From Thalassobacterium maritimum (GTDB lineage: Bacteria; Verrucomicrobiota; Verrucomicrobiia; Opitutales; Coraliomargaritaceae): a DNA stretch of 64,000 nucleotides. Shown here one piece after another: positions 1 to 7,970 of the stretch. Within the stretch, counting starts at the first letter, position 1, and every line of letters starts with the position of its first letter. The stretch spans positions 1-64,000 of the forward strand of contig NZ_JARXHW010000018.1 of the NCBI RefSeq assembly GCF_031127805.1, written 5' to 3'. The notes beneath the pieces were generated by a model. The model did no database searches, was not told the origin of the DNA, and was given only the letters and a program-made list of their open reading frames with translations. The position numbers were made by a program, and so were the translations under genes.

Positions 1-71
1 CTCTGGTAATAGTTCTTTTCATTATTCATATATCAGTTCTTACTATAGTGGACTTTAACCACATTTACACC

Positions 72-114
72 GTGCCCATGCTGGGCACACTCCAGACGGA
101 GCTATCAACTCCGT
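72..114. repeat. Two adjacent hairpins upstream of the integrase
   Basis: Two short perfect inverted repeats lie side by side: a 7-bp stem with a 3-base loop (72-88, arms GTGCCCA/TGGGCAC) and a 6-bp stem with a 7-base loop (96-114, arms ACGGAG/CTCCGT). They sit about 140 bp upstream of the integrase start, where an integron attI or first cassette junction would be expected. No GTTRRRY/RYYYAAC core sites are visible around them, so they may equally be the terminator of a gene left of the window. The rest of positions 1-236 holds no gene that I can see. Confidence 0.4.
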
Positions 115-236
115 TCGCTGCGCTCACTGCGTGATACACTTCTACGATGCATTCTGACACAGTGCTTATTTTGTCGCACTCAATAGGGGTGAACAATTGA
201 GCATTTCTTCCTTGACTGGGTGCTGGAGGTGATCGT

Positions 237-254
237 ATGTTCACTTTACTATGA
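237..254 (+). CDS. Five-codon leader ORF coupled to the integrase start
   Basis: An ATG at 237 follows a strong Shine-Dalgarno sequence (GGAGGTGA, 225-232) at close spacing and opens a reading frame of only five codons. It ends in a TGA (252-254) that overlaps the integrase ATG (251-253) as ATGA. The same Shine-Dalgarno is about 18 bases from the integrase ATG, too far for efficient direct initiation. Translational coupling of the integrase to this mini-ORF is therefore the simplest reading. This is inference from spacing only. Confidence 0.45.
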   Translation: MFTLL

Positions 255-1669
255 GCGCTGTCAATTTTCCCAATTGGCGCTCTTGCTTGAGATCAGATGT
301 GGATCTTAGCGAGCAAGAGCGTGCTTCTTTCGAAATTACAATTCGTTGGTTCTTAAGTTATTGCAAATCTATGAAAGCAGGGGCGGATTTTGAGCGAGCC
401 TGGGGGTTTATTGATTTTGCACGTGAGCAGAAGCAGGCTAGTGAGTGGACAATTGAGCGTTGGAAGGAGGCGATTCGCTGGTTCTTTCGTCAGGGAAAGG
501 CTCGAGCAGGAGCTCGGGCGGAGGGGGCGATGCCTGCGAAAACGACGCCTGCGAGTGCTGCTCTGGGGGCGGGGGTAGTTTCGGGGCGAGGTCAGGGCGA
601 GGCCTCCGGGGCAAAAAGTGCCCAACAGGGGCTGGGTGATCTCAATCTTCAGACGCCAAAAATACGGCGTGGCCCGCGTGGTCCTGCCATGCAGGCGGCG
701 CGTTTGAAAGCTTCGGAGCCCGAATGGCGCTTGCAATGTGTGCGGGGGATACGCATACGCGATTTCAGTTACTCGACGGAGAAGGCGTATTTGCATTGGT
801 TGCGGCGTTTTGCGACTTACTGGAAGACGGACGCTTTGGAGTCTCTTGGGGAGAATGAAATCAAATTATACTTGGACCATTTAGCAGTCAAAGAGCGTGT
901 GAGTGGGGGCACGCAACGTTTGGCCCTGAATGCGTTGGTTTTTTATTATCGAGACGTGCTCAAGCTGGAGTTGGGTGATTTTAGTGATTATAAAAAGGCG
1001 ACGGGGTCGAAGCGGATACCGGTGGTGCTTTCGGTGGAAGAGATTCGGCGCACGCTTGCGTGTATGGCGCCGGAGCAGGCGCTAATGGCTCGCTTACAGT
1101 TTGGTGCGGGCTTACGTATTTCGGAGCTGGTGCGTCTGCGGGTCAAGGATGTGGACTTCGAAAATCAGCAGTTGATCGTTCGTGGTGGAAAAGGGGATAA
1201 GGATCGTGTGACACTGTTGCCGGAGTCGTTGATTCCGCTGCTAAAGGCGCAGCGGGATCGAGCGCGTGCGCTCTACGAGGCGGATCGTCAGCAGCGTGTA
1301 GCAGGCGTCTGGCTGCCGGAGGCACTGGCGCGTAAGTTTCGTCGTGCGGGTGAGCGCTGGGAATGGTTTTGGTTTTGGCCTGCTGCGGGTCTAGCGGCAG
1401 ACCCGCGTGCTGCGGGCACGGTTCGTCGGCACCACGTGGTTGCAAAATCCTATGGGTATGCCGTTACAGTGGCGGCTCGGGAGGCGGGCATCGCGAAACG
1501 GGTGACTTCGCATGTGCTGCGGCACAGTTTTGCGACCTTATTGATGCGCAACGGTACGGACGTGTGTCAGGTGCAAGAACTGCTCGGGCATGCCAATCTC
1601 GAGACGACGCGGATCTACTTGCATGTCGAGGGCTCGAAGCGGCCGAATAGCCCGGCGGATGCTTTGTGA
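251..1669 (+). CDS. intI: Integron-type tyrosine recombinase (IntI-like)
   Basis: Site-specific tyrosine recombinase of 472 residues. The catalytic set is visible: R289 (AGLRISEL), a Lys near 314 (GGKGDKDR), H421 and R424 (HVLRHSF), H447 (LLGHANLETT) and nucleophile Y456. The stretch around residues 337-377, with VWLPEALARKF and a Trp/Phe-rich tail, matches the extra patch that separates integron integrases from XerC/D. A core-binding SAM-like domain precedes the catalytic domain (about 155-245). Residues 1-85 form an additional helical segment, joined by a Gly/Ala-rich linker (86-150), so the protein is roughly 140 residues longer than class 1 IntI. An in-frame TGA at 230-232 and no other upstream start fix the start at 251. 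No attC array is seen in the window; cassettes, if any, would lie left of position 1. Confidence 0.85.
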   Translation: MSAVNFPNWRSCLRSDVDLSEQERASFEITIRWFLSYCKSMKAGADFERAWGFIDFAREQKQASEWTIERWKEAIRWFFRQGKARAGARAEGAMPAKTTPASAALGAGVVSGRGQGEASGAKSAQQGLGDLNLQTPKIRRGPRGPAMQAARLKASEPEWRLQCVRGIRIRDFSYSTEKAYLHWLRRFATYWKTDALESLGENEIKLYLDHLAVKERVSGGTQRLALNALVFYYRDVLKLELGDFSDYKKATGSKRIPVVLSVEEIRRTLACMAPEQALMARLQFGAGLRISELVRLRVKDVDFENQQLIVRGGKGDKDRVTLLPESLIPLLKAQRDRARALYEADRQQRVAGVWLPEALARKFRRAGERWEWFWFWPAAGLAADPRAAGTVRRHHVVAKSYGYAVTVAAREAGIAKRVTSHVLRHSFATLLMRNGTDVCQVQELLGHANLETTRIYLHVEGSKRPNSPADAL

Positions 1670-1774
1670 GCGTGCGCATCGTTAGATTTGGATTTCGCAT
1701 AGAAACTGGAGCATGCTTGAAGCTTAATTCAGAGGTCAGAAAACAGAAGATTGAACCCAAACGATGCCAACGCG

Positions 1775-2245
1775 TCATCTGGGCTGAAGCTCTAGAATCC
1801 GTTGATTGGCGGAGCCGCGGAAGCGGAGGCTGGGGTCGGCTTGTAACTGTATGAAGGGGCCGTCGATGAGGACGTCGACGTAGTCGAGCACGGCTTTTTG
1901 CGCGGGCGTGAGGTCTTCCAGTAGATAACCGGTCCATAGCCAGATATTTTTTTCGGGGCACTCGGCTTTGACGCGCTGCACCAGCTGCAGTATGTCGGCG
2001 CAATTGCCATGAAAGAGCGGGTCGCCCCCGGTCAGGGAGAGGCCATGGCGTGGGATGCGGCTGTCTTTGAGGTCGGCTAGGATGCGCTGGATGAGCGCCT
2101 CGGTGACTGGGTGACCGGACTCGGGCGACCAGGTGGACGCGTTGTAGCAGCCGGGGCAACGATGCTCGCAGCCTGAAACAAACAGAGTGCAGCGGTTGCC
2201 GGGCCCGTTGATCACATCGAGCTCGATGTAGCGATGATAGTTCAT
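1775..2245 (-). CDS. nrdG: Anaerobic ribonucleotide reductase activating protein
   Basis: Radical-SAM activase of 156 residues that installs the glycyl radical on class III ribonucleotide reductase. The cluster motif is CEHRCPGC (C26, C30, C33), a CX3CX2C spacing that binds the [4Fe-4S] cluster and SAM. It is followed by the SLTGGDPL glycine-rich SAM-binding strand, typical of the short NrdG subfamily. The gene starts 7 bases after the nrdD stop, so the two are almost certainly cotranscribed and cotranslated. Length is normal for the family. Confidence 0.95.
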   Translation of the reverse strand: MNYHRYIELDVINGPGNRCTLFVSGCEHRCPGCYNASTWSPESGHPVTEALIQRILADLKDSRIPRHGLSLTGGDPLFHGNCADILQLVQRVKAECPEKNIWLWTGYLLEDLTPAQKAVLDYVDVLIDGPFIQLQADPSLRFRGSANQRILELQPR

Positions 2246-2252
2246 CTTCGAA

Positions 2253-4430
2253 CTAGAGGTGCTTGGTGCGGCGTTTGACTTCCTCTTGCTTGCCGGCGTT
2301 GAAGGGGCGGGCGTCGGGATTGCCGAGGTAGCCGCAGACGCGGCGAGTTACGGAGACACGGGCGGGATCGTGATTGCCGCAACTGGGGCAGGTAAAGCCT
2401 TTGGCCGTGCACTCGAACTCGCCGGTAAAGCCGCATTCGTAGCATTCGTCGATGGGTGTGTTGGTGCCGTAGTAAGGCACACGGTCGTAGCTGTAGTCCC
2501 AAATCGCCTCCAGCGCTTCGAGGTTGTGCTGCATGTTGGGGTATTCGCCGTAGCAAATGAAGCCGCCGTTGGCGATGGGCGGGTAGGCATACTCGAAGTC
2601 GAGCTTGTCGTAGGGGTTGACCTGCTTCTCGACGTCGAGGTGGAAGCTGTTGGTATAATACCCCTTGTCGTTGACGCCAGCGATTTGGCCAAACTTCTTG
2701 AGATCCAGGCGGCAGAAGCGGTCGCAGAGGTTTTCACTCGGAGTGCTGTAGAGGCTAAAGCCGTAGCCAGTCTCCTCCTTCCAGCGGTCGACGGCGGCAC
2801 GCAGGGCTTTGACGATGGCGAGCGATTTGCCGCGCAGCGCCTCGCTGTCGAAGACGTGAGTGTCGCTGCCATAGAGCGCGTTGATGCACTCGTGCAGGCC
2901 GATATAGCCGAGGCTAATGGAGGCGCGGCCATTTTTAAAGAGCTCCGAAACCGGCTGCTCGGGCTTGAGCCGCACGCCGCACGCGCCCTCCATATAGAGG
3001 ATCGGCGCCACGCGGGCAGGCACATTCTGCAGGCGGGCGATACGCGTATCGAGCGCTTTGCGGGCGAGCTGCAGGCGTTGCTCTAGGATATCAAAGAAAC
3101 GTGCCTCATCCCCCTGCGCCTCCAGGGCGATGCGGGGCAAGTTCAAGCTGACCACCCCGAGATTATTGCGGCCTTCGTGGACTTCTTTGCCCTCCGACTC
3201 ATAGGCCCCCAGAAAACTGCGGCAGCCCATCGGGTATTTGAAGGAGCCAGTCACCTTGACCGTCTGATCGTAATTTAGAATGTCGGGATACATGCGCTTG
3301 GACGCGCACTCGAGGGCCAGTTGCTTGATATCGTAATTCGGATCACCCGGCTTGCGGTTGAGCCCCGCTTTGACGCCGAAGACCAGCTTGGGAAAGACAG
3401 GAGTCTTACCCTGTTTGCCCAGCCCTCGGATACGATTACGCAGGATAGACTGCTGGATCAGGCGTGCCTCCCAGCTCTCGCCAAGGCCGAAGCCGAGGGT
3501 GACGAATGGCGTCTGCCCGTTGGAAGTGTGCAAGGTGTTGACCTCGTACTCGAGTGATTGAAAAGCATCGTAGCACTCCTTCTCGGTGAGCGCTTGAGCG
3601 TAGGCCTCGGGGTCGGCGACCTGCCATTGCTTGGCGGTTTCGAGGTGTTTGCCATAGCTGATCGTGACATAGGGCGCCAGCACCTCGTCGATGCGGTTGA
3701 TGGTGGTGCCGCCATAGATGTGGCTGGCGACTTGGGCGATGATCTGCGCCGTGACCGCGGTGGCAGTCGCGATCGAGCGCGGCGGCTCGATCTCCGCGTT
3801 GCCCATTTTGAAACCACGCGTGAGCATCTCTTCCATGTCGACCAGCATGCAGTTAAACATCGGGAAGAAGGGCGCATAATCCAGATCGTGATAGTGGAGA
3901 TCGCCTGATTCGTGGGCAGCAACGACATCCTTGGGCAGCAGGTATTGCTTGGCGTAGTGCTTGGCCACAATGCCGGCCAACAAATCGCGCTGGGTCGGAA
4001 TCACCCGCGCATCTTTATTCGCGTTTTCGTTGAGCAGTTCCGCATTGCTCTGCTCGACCAGGCCGTGAATCTCCTGGTTCAGCTTGCTGACACGCTCGCG
4101 AGCCACGTCGCGATCGTGGCGATACTCGATGTAGGCACGCGCGATCTCCTTGTGCGGCCCCGCCATCAGCTCGTGCTCCACCAAACTCTGGATTTCCGTC
4201 ACACAGGTCTCTTTTTGACCCAGGAATTTAGCCGTCACCAAGGCAGTCACTTGGCCCGCATAGGCGAAGTCGTCGATACCCGCCGCATGGCCCGCCTTGT
4301 AGATGGCCTGAGCGATGCGTTCGAGTGAAAATGGGATAAAACTGCCATCCCGTTTACGCACAAGGGGATAAGGAAGTGATTGCGGAGTTTCAAATAAAGT
4401 TGCCTGAATTGCACTAGATGTCGTAGCCAT
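2253..4430 (-). CDS. nrdD: Anaerobic ribonucleoside-triphosphate reductase (class III)
   Basis: Oxygen-sensitive reductase of 725 residues converting NTPs to dNTPs in anaerobic conditions. An ATP-cone regulatory domain occupies about residues 24-115. The C-terminus carries the Zn site cysteines C663, C666, C681 and C684, then the glycyl-radical motif RVCGYLG with G700 as the expected radical residue. It precedes nrdG by 7 bases. An 11-bp perfect inverted repeat brackets the start codon (see 4411-4458). The gene implies that this organism, or a close ancestor, can make deoxynucleotides without oxygen. Confidence 0.96.
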   Translation of the reverse strand: MATTSSAIQATLFETPQSLPYPLVRKRDGSFIPFSLERIAQAIYKAGHAAGIDDFAYAGQVTALVTAKFLGQKETCVTEIQSLVEHELMAGPHKEIARAYIEYRHDRDVARERVSKLNQEIHGLVEQSNAELLNENANKDARVIPTQRDLLAGIVAKHYAKQYLLPKDVVAAHESGDLHYHDLDYAPFFPMFNCMLVDMEEMLTRGFKMGNAEIEPPRSIATATAVTAQIIAQVASHIYGGTTINRIDEVLAPYVTISYGKHLETAKQWQVADPEAYAQALTEKECYDAFQSLEYEVNTLHTSNGQTPFVTLGFGLGESWEARLIQQSILRNRIRGLGKQGKTPVFPKLVFGVKAGLNRKPGDPNYDIKQLALECASKRMYPDILNYDQTVKVTGSFKYPMGCRSFLGAYESEGKEVHEGRNNLGVVSLNLPRIALEAQGDEARFFDILEQRLQLARKALDTRIARLQNVPARVAPILYMEGACGVRLKPEQPVSELFKNGRASISLGYIGLHECINALYGSDTHVFDSEALRGKSLAIVKALRAAVDRWKEETGYGFSLYSTPSENLCDRFCRLDLKKFGQIAGVNDKGYYTNSFHLDVEKQVNPYDKLDFEYAYPPIANGGFICYGEYPNMQHNLEALEAIWDYSYDRVPYYGTNTPIDECYECGFTGEFECTAKGFTCPSCGNHDPARVSVTRRVCGYLGNPDARPFNAGKQEEVKRRTKHL

Positions 4431-4458
4431 GCCACCAGGGATGCCCTACATCTAGTGC
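4411..4458. promoter_or_regulatory. Inverted repeat bracketing the nrdD start codon
   Basis: GCACTAGATGT (4411-4421) and ACATCTAGTGC (4448-4458) are perfect 11-bp complements separated by 26 bases. On the nrdD transcript the loop contains the presumed ribosome-binding region and the ATG (4428-4430), and the downstream arm lies in codons 4-7. It could be a repressor operator or an RNA hairpin presenting or masking the start. It does not match the A/T-rich NrdR box as I know it. Confidence 0.5.
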
Positions 4459-4572
4459 TCGTTAAAGTTCAATTTGCCTCCACAACATGAGTATAAGCGA
4501 ACGAAACAGGCTCAAAAAGCAGCGTTGATGCGCCGCCGCCTATTTCATTCTTAGGCAAGCATCCCCTCGCGA

Positions 4573-5454
4573 TTAGCTATTCAAAAGAATGCCTGCGCCC
4601 CCTTGCGAATCGCCGGTATTGAGGATGATCTTACCGTCGCTTTTCAGCGTCGCTTGCAGATCCAGCAAATCGAATAAGACAGCAGCAACATCCTCGCTTT
4701 CACGAATCTCAGAAAGCGCCTCACCCACAATTTTAGGGCGAACGGCTTCAGCTTGCCCCAGCCGACGGGAGGCTTCTTTCTCGGCATTGGAACTGATAAT
4801 GGCGACCCGATTCTCCCCGTCCTGCCGCATCGAGGCAGTCACTTGCCGCAGGCGGTTCACCACCTTACGCTCAATTTCTTTGATCATGCCCGCATCGCGG
4901 AAAGCAACTTTGCGGATATAGGTCGAGCCCAGGGTGAAGCCCCACTGCTCAGATGTCGGGGAAACTTCCTCGCGCACCTTACGCGAAAGTGCGTCACGAT
5001 CCTCAAGCAGCACATCTAACTCTAGATTCGATAGTTGCTTGATCACGGCGGTGGACACGTTGGCCGACAAAGAGCCCACCGGATCCGAATTTTCGAACAA
5101 GTAAGCCGTAGGATTACTGATGAAACACTCATACCAAATCCCCACGCCCATAGGGGCCCCTTCGGCGGAGTTGACCAATTGATTGCGGAGATAATGCTGA
5201 TAAATAGTCGTGGAAACCGTATAGACCTTCCCAAAGAAAGGCACCAAGAAGGTGCGTAGCCCGAAACACTTGAAGGGCAAATTGATCCCGGGCTCTTCAA
5301 GTGTGCCGATCACTTTGCCAAAGAGCGTGTAGACCAACACTGTCCGCTCCGGAATCACACGCCAAAGTTGAGCCGATCGCCCTATGTTATAAACAATAGG
5401 AATCGCGACTAAAGTGATGACACCGCCCAAGATCAGAGAGACTAAATAAGACAT
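4573..5454 (-). CDS. SPFH/band-7 membrane protein (second of pair)
   Basis: Protein of 293 residues with an N-terminal membrane helix (about residues 2-24), then an SPFH/band-7 domain (roughly 35-220) and a helical tail rich in E, A and R (about 220-255) of the type that drives oligomer assembly. The start at 5454 is preferred over a longer frame at 5523 because it begins one base after the upstream gene's stop (TAACATG) and opens directly into the membrane helix. SPFH proteins form ring or cage assemblies at membranes (HflK/C, stomatin). The two-gene layout resembles hflK-hflC, but no FtsH is next to it and the specific role is unknown. Confidence 0.8.
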   Translation of the reverse strand: MSYLVSLILGGVITLVAIPIVYNIGRSAQLWRVIPERTVLVYTLFGKVIGTLEEPGINLPFKCFGLRTFLVPFFGKVYTVSTTIYQHYLRNQLVNSAEGAPMGVGIWYECFISNPTAYLFENSDPVGSLSANVSTAVIKQLSNLELDVLLEDRDALSRKVREEVSPTSEQWGFTLGSTYIRKVAFRDAGMIKEIERKVVNRLRQVTASMRQDGENRVAIISSNAEKEASRRLGQAEAVRPKIVGEALSEIRESEDVAAVLFDLLDLQATLKSDGKIILNTGDSQGGAGILLNS

Positions 5455-5455
5455 G

Positions 5456-6421
5456 TTAAGCTTTGTCCGAATTGAGGTTGATAATCGTTTGGGAGGCCTT
5501 CTTGCGTAGCGGCAAGGAGGCATTGCGCAGGTAGGAGTCTAGAGCCGCTCGTCCGCCATTGGCATACATCTGCGAGAGCGTCTCGAACAGCTCGCGCAGC
5601 GGAGCGGCCTCTGCATTGGCCTGATTTTCTGCGATCAAGACCGCCTGCTCCGCCATCTTTAAGCGTTGATCCGCCTCCGCCTTGGCTTGAGAGATTTCGG
5701 CGGCCACATTGTTGCTGGTGGTATTAATCGAGGCCAGCGCCTCATCCACTTCATTGGGCGGATCAATGGTCGTGATTAAAGCAGCATCCAATTCGACCCC
5801 ATAGCGGGCCGCGGTCTTCTTACAAGCCTGCTCCATATATTGATTGATCGTCGAAACATTTTTACGCAGGTCATTGATCGAAATAAATTCAACGAGTTCT
5901 TGCTCACTGGAATTCGCGTCAGCGCCGCTGAAAGTGGCGATGCGGTCTCTTAAAACCGAAATGAAATAACCCATAATATGCGCCTGGGGCGACTTCACGC
6001 CAAAGACATAGGCATAAAGATTACGCTCACACGGGCGCCAGCGAATCTGCCCGGTGATGGCCACGGTCAGATTGTCCTTAGTCACCGACTCGATCGACTC
6101 CTGAGTGATGTCCGGATCCCAAGTGATGTCCGTGGTTTGAATCGTCATGTCCACTTTTATCAATTGCTGCCATGGCCACTTAAAGTAGGGCCCGCCGGGC
6201 TTAATGACACGTATCATCGGGTAATCGTAGCGCAGTTTCTCGGCCTCAGAGAGTAAGCCGCCAAGCTCGGGGTCTTCACTGATCAACTGCGCGCCCAGTC
6301 TTTGCGCTCGACCGAAGGTTGTTAACACGCCGCGCTCTGTCGGGCCGACCGTATACACTCCGAATAAGAAAACACCCGTGGCTGCGAGCGCCGCGCCTAA
6401 GAGAAGCATGAAAATTTCCAT
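5456..6421 (-). CDS. SPFH/band-7 membrane protein (first of pair)
   Basis: Protein of 321 residues with an N-terminal membrane helix (about 4-24), GPTERGV at the start of the SPFH domain, and a long domain to about residue 230. A helical region rich in A, E and Q follows (about 230-290, AAEISQAKAEADQRLKMAEQ). It is the first gene of a tight two-gene unit; the next SPFH gene begins one base after its stop. HflK/HflC-like partners, which modulate membrane proteases, are the closest well-known analogy. That functional link is inference. Confidence 0.82.
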   Translation of the reverse strand: MEIFMLLLGAALAATGVFLFGVYTVGPTERGVLTTFGRAQRLGAQLISEDPELGGLLSEAEKLRYDYPMIRVIKPGGPYFKWPWQQLIKVDMTIQTTDITWDPDITQESIESVTKDNLTVAITGQIRWRPCERNLYAYVFGVKSPQAHIMGYFISVLRDRIATFSGADANSSEQELVEFISINDLRKNVSTINQYMEQACKKTAARYGVELDAALITTIDPPNEVDEALASINTTSNNVAAEISQAKAEADQRLKMAEQAVLIAENQANAEAAPLRELFETLSQMYANGGRAALDSYLRNASLPLRKKASQTIINLNSDKA

Positions 6422-6439
6422 AATATATTTTTGAGGAGC

Positions 6440-6524
6440 CGGTCAAAAGACCGTCACAGACAAGCTAAACTCTCCCTACAATAAAAGTCACGAGCATAAC
6501 GTTTTATTATGAGCGTTTATGCTC
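6440..6524. promoter_or_regulatory. Inverted repeats in the SPFH/polY divergent promoter region
   Basis: The 174-bp divergent gap contains CGGTC-AAAA-GACCG (6440-6453) and an 8-bp perfect inverted repeat GAGCATAA/TTATGCTC (6492-6499 and 6517-6524), with a nested CATAA/TTATG pair inside. Repeats of this size between divergent genes are candidate operators. I cannot assign them to LexA or any named regulator. Confidence 0.35.
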
Positions 6525-6595
6525 CACACAAAAGACGTGAACATAATTACACTTAAATATTGTCATTGATCCGCCTTCGCTCTCATTCTTAAAGC

Positions 6596-7834
6596 ATGGG
6601 ACTCCGCTATTTATTCATCGATTTCGACAGTTTTTTTGCTTCGGTGGAGCAGCAATTGCAGCCAGAGCTCCGCGGCAAGCCCGTGGGCGTGGTGCCTTCG
6701 CTCAACGTGGCGACGACCTGCTGCATCGCGGCCAGCTACGAGGCCAAGGCCTTCGGCGTAAAAACCGGCACGGGGGTGCGCGAGGCGCGTGCGCTGTGTC
6801 CGGACATCGTGTTTGTAGAGGCAGGACACTCCAACTACGTTCAGGTGCACGAACAAATCAAGCAGCTCATCCATCAAATCATCTACGTCGACGCGGTGCT
6901 CTCGATCGACGAAATGTATGGCCGCCTACCGCCACATTGGCAGCCGTTGGCAGTGGCGCGGGGCAAAGCCATGGAGATCAAGACCGCGCTCGCCGCAGAA
7001 ATCGGCCCACACATCCGCGCCTCGATCGGACTGGCCCCGAACCGCTTTCTAGCCAAGCTGGCCAGCAAGCTGGAAAAACCCGACGGGCTGACCACGCTGG
7101 ACTTCGACGAGCTTCCCGAGAAACTGTATCGCTTCGACTTGAGCGACATCACCGGGATCGGGCGTCGCATCGAGCGGCGGCTCCACACCGCCCGCATCAT
7201 GGACATGCAGGCCCTGTGCGCGGCCAGTCGGCGTAAGCTGCACCGCATCTGGGGCGGGATCGAAGGCGACCGCATGTGGTATGCGCTGCGCGGTGTGGAA
7301 GTGCCCACGGTGGAGACACAGCGCAGCAGCATCGGGCACTCGCACGTCTTGCCACCCAAGCTACGCAGCTTGCACGGGGCCCATGCCACGCTGCACCGCA
7401 TGCTGCAAAAGGCCTGCCTGCGACTGCGGGCGATGGACTACTTTACCGGGCAGCTAGAGCTCGGCGTGAAGTTCGGCTTCGAATTCAGCTGGGGCGCGGA
7501 AACGCACTGCTTCCCCACTCAAGACAACGTGGTGCTGGGCAAATTGCTGAACGAACTCTGGGCGCAACACCCTGGCGACCTACCCGAGCCGACCAAAGTC
7601 AGCGTGACGCTCACACGCCTCGAGCCGCTGGCCGCGCACACGCCCTCGCTCTTCGCCGAAGACAACCAACCGCGCCGCATGCAGCTGCAACACGCCATGG
7701 ACAAAGTAAACAAGCGCTTCGGCGGCCGCACCCTCTACTACGCCGACGCCATGGAAGCGCAAAAGTCCAGCGAAGCCGCCCCGATGCGTATCTCGTTCAA
7801 CCACATTCCCGATCTGGAGCTAGAGCGCGGCTAG
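6596..7834 (+). CDS. Y-family DNA polymerase
   Basis: Translesion polymerase of 412 residues. Metal-binding carboxylates are visible in FIDFDSFFASVEQ (D9) and LSIDEMYGRL (D105, E106), followed by the palm helix ASIGLAPNRFLAKLASKLEKP and the helix-hairpin-helix DITGIGRRIERRL near residue 185. The little-finger domain runs to about residue 350. The family motif is usually SIDEAF or SIDEVF; MY here is unusual but keeps both acidic residues. The last 45 codons (7697-7831) are repeated in degenerate form at 9351-9485, after the next gene. The protein is DinB/UmuC/ImuB-like, but I cannot place it in one subfamily; no RecA- or DnaE2-like partner is adjacent. Confidence 0.9.
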   Translation: MGLRYLFIDFDSFFASVEQQLQPELRGKPVGVVPSLNVATTCCIAASYEAKAFGVKTGTGVREARALCPDIVFVEAGHSNYVQVHEQIKQLIHQIIYVDAVLSIDEMYGRLPPHWQPLAVARGKAMEIKTALAAEIGPHIRASIGLAPNRFLAKLASKLEKPDGLTTLDFDELPEKLYRFDLSDITGIGRRIERRLHTARIMDMQALCAASRRKLHRIWGGIEGDRMWYALRGVEVPTVETQRSSIGHSHVLPPKLRSLHGAHATLHRMLQKACLRLRAMDYFTGQLELGVKFGFEFSWGAETHCFPTQDNVVLGKLLNELWAQHPGDLPEPTKVSVTLTRLEPLAAHTPSLFAEDNQPRRMQLQHAMDKVNKRFGGRTLYYADAMEAQKSSEAAPMRISFNHIPDLELERG

Positions 7835-7970
7835 AACCAAGAAAAAGACAAATGAAACCGTTACTGACGACTAAACCTGCCCAACTTCTAGAGCAGTCGC
7901 GGCGTCACAGCTAAAGGTCGTTCAGTATTTTGTAGACTCGGGACTCGTAAACATTTGGAGTATTTAGAAC

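Noticed and set aside
1681..1687. GTTAGAT just past the integrase as an integron core site
   Set aside because: It fits GTTRRRY, but such a 7-mer occurs by chance about once per kilobase. No paired RYYYAAC or stem lies around it.
2259..3086. 275-codon open frame on plus strand opposite nrdD
   Set aside because: It lies entirely inside nrdD, whose protein is complete with all motifs. The translation is A/V/G-rich with no recognisable domain, so it is a shadow of GC-biased coding.
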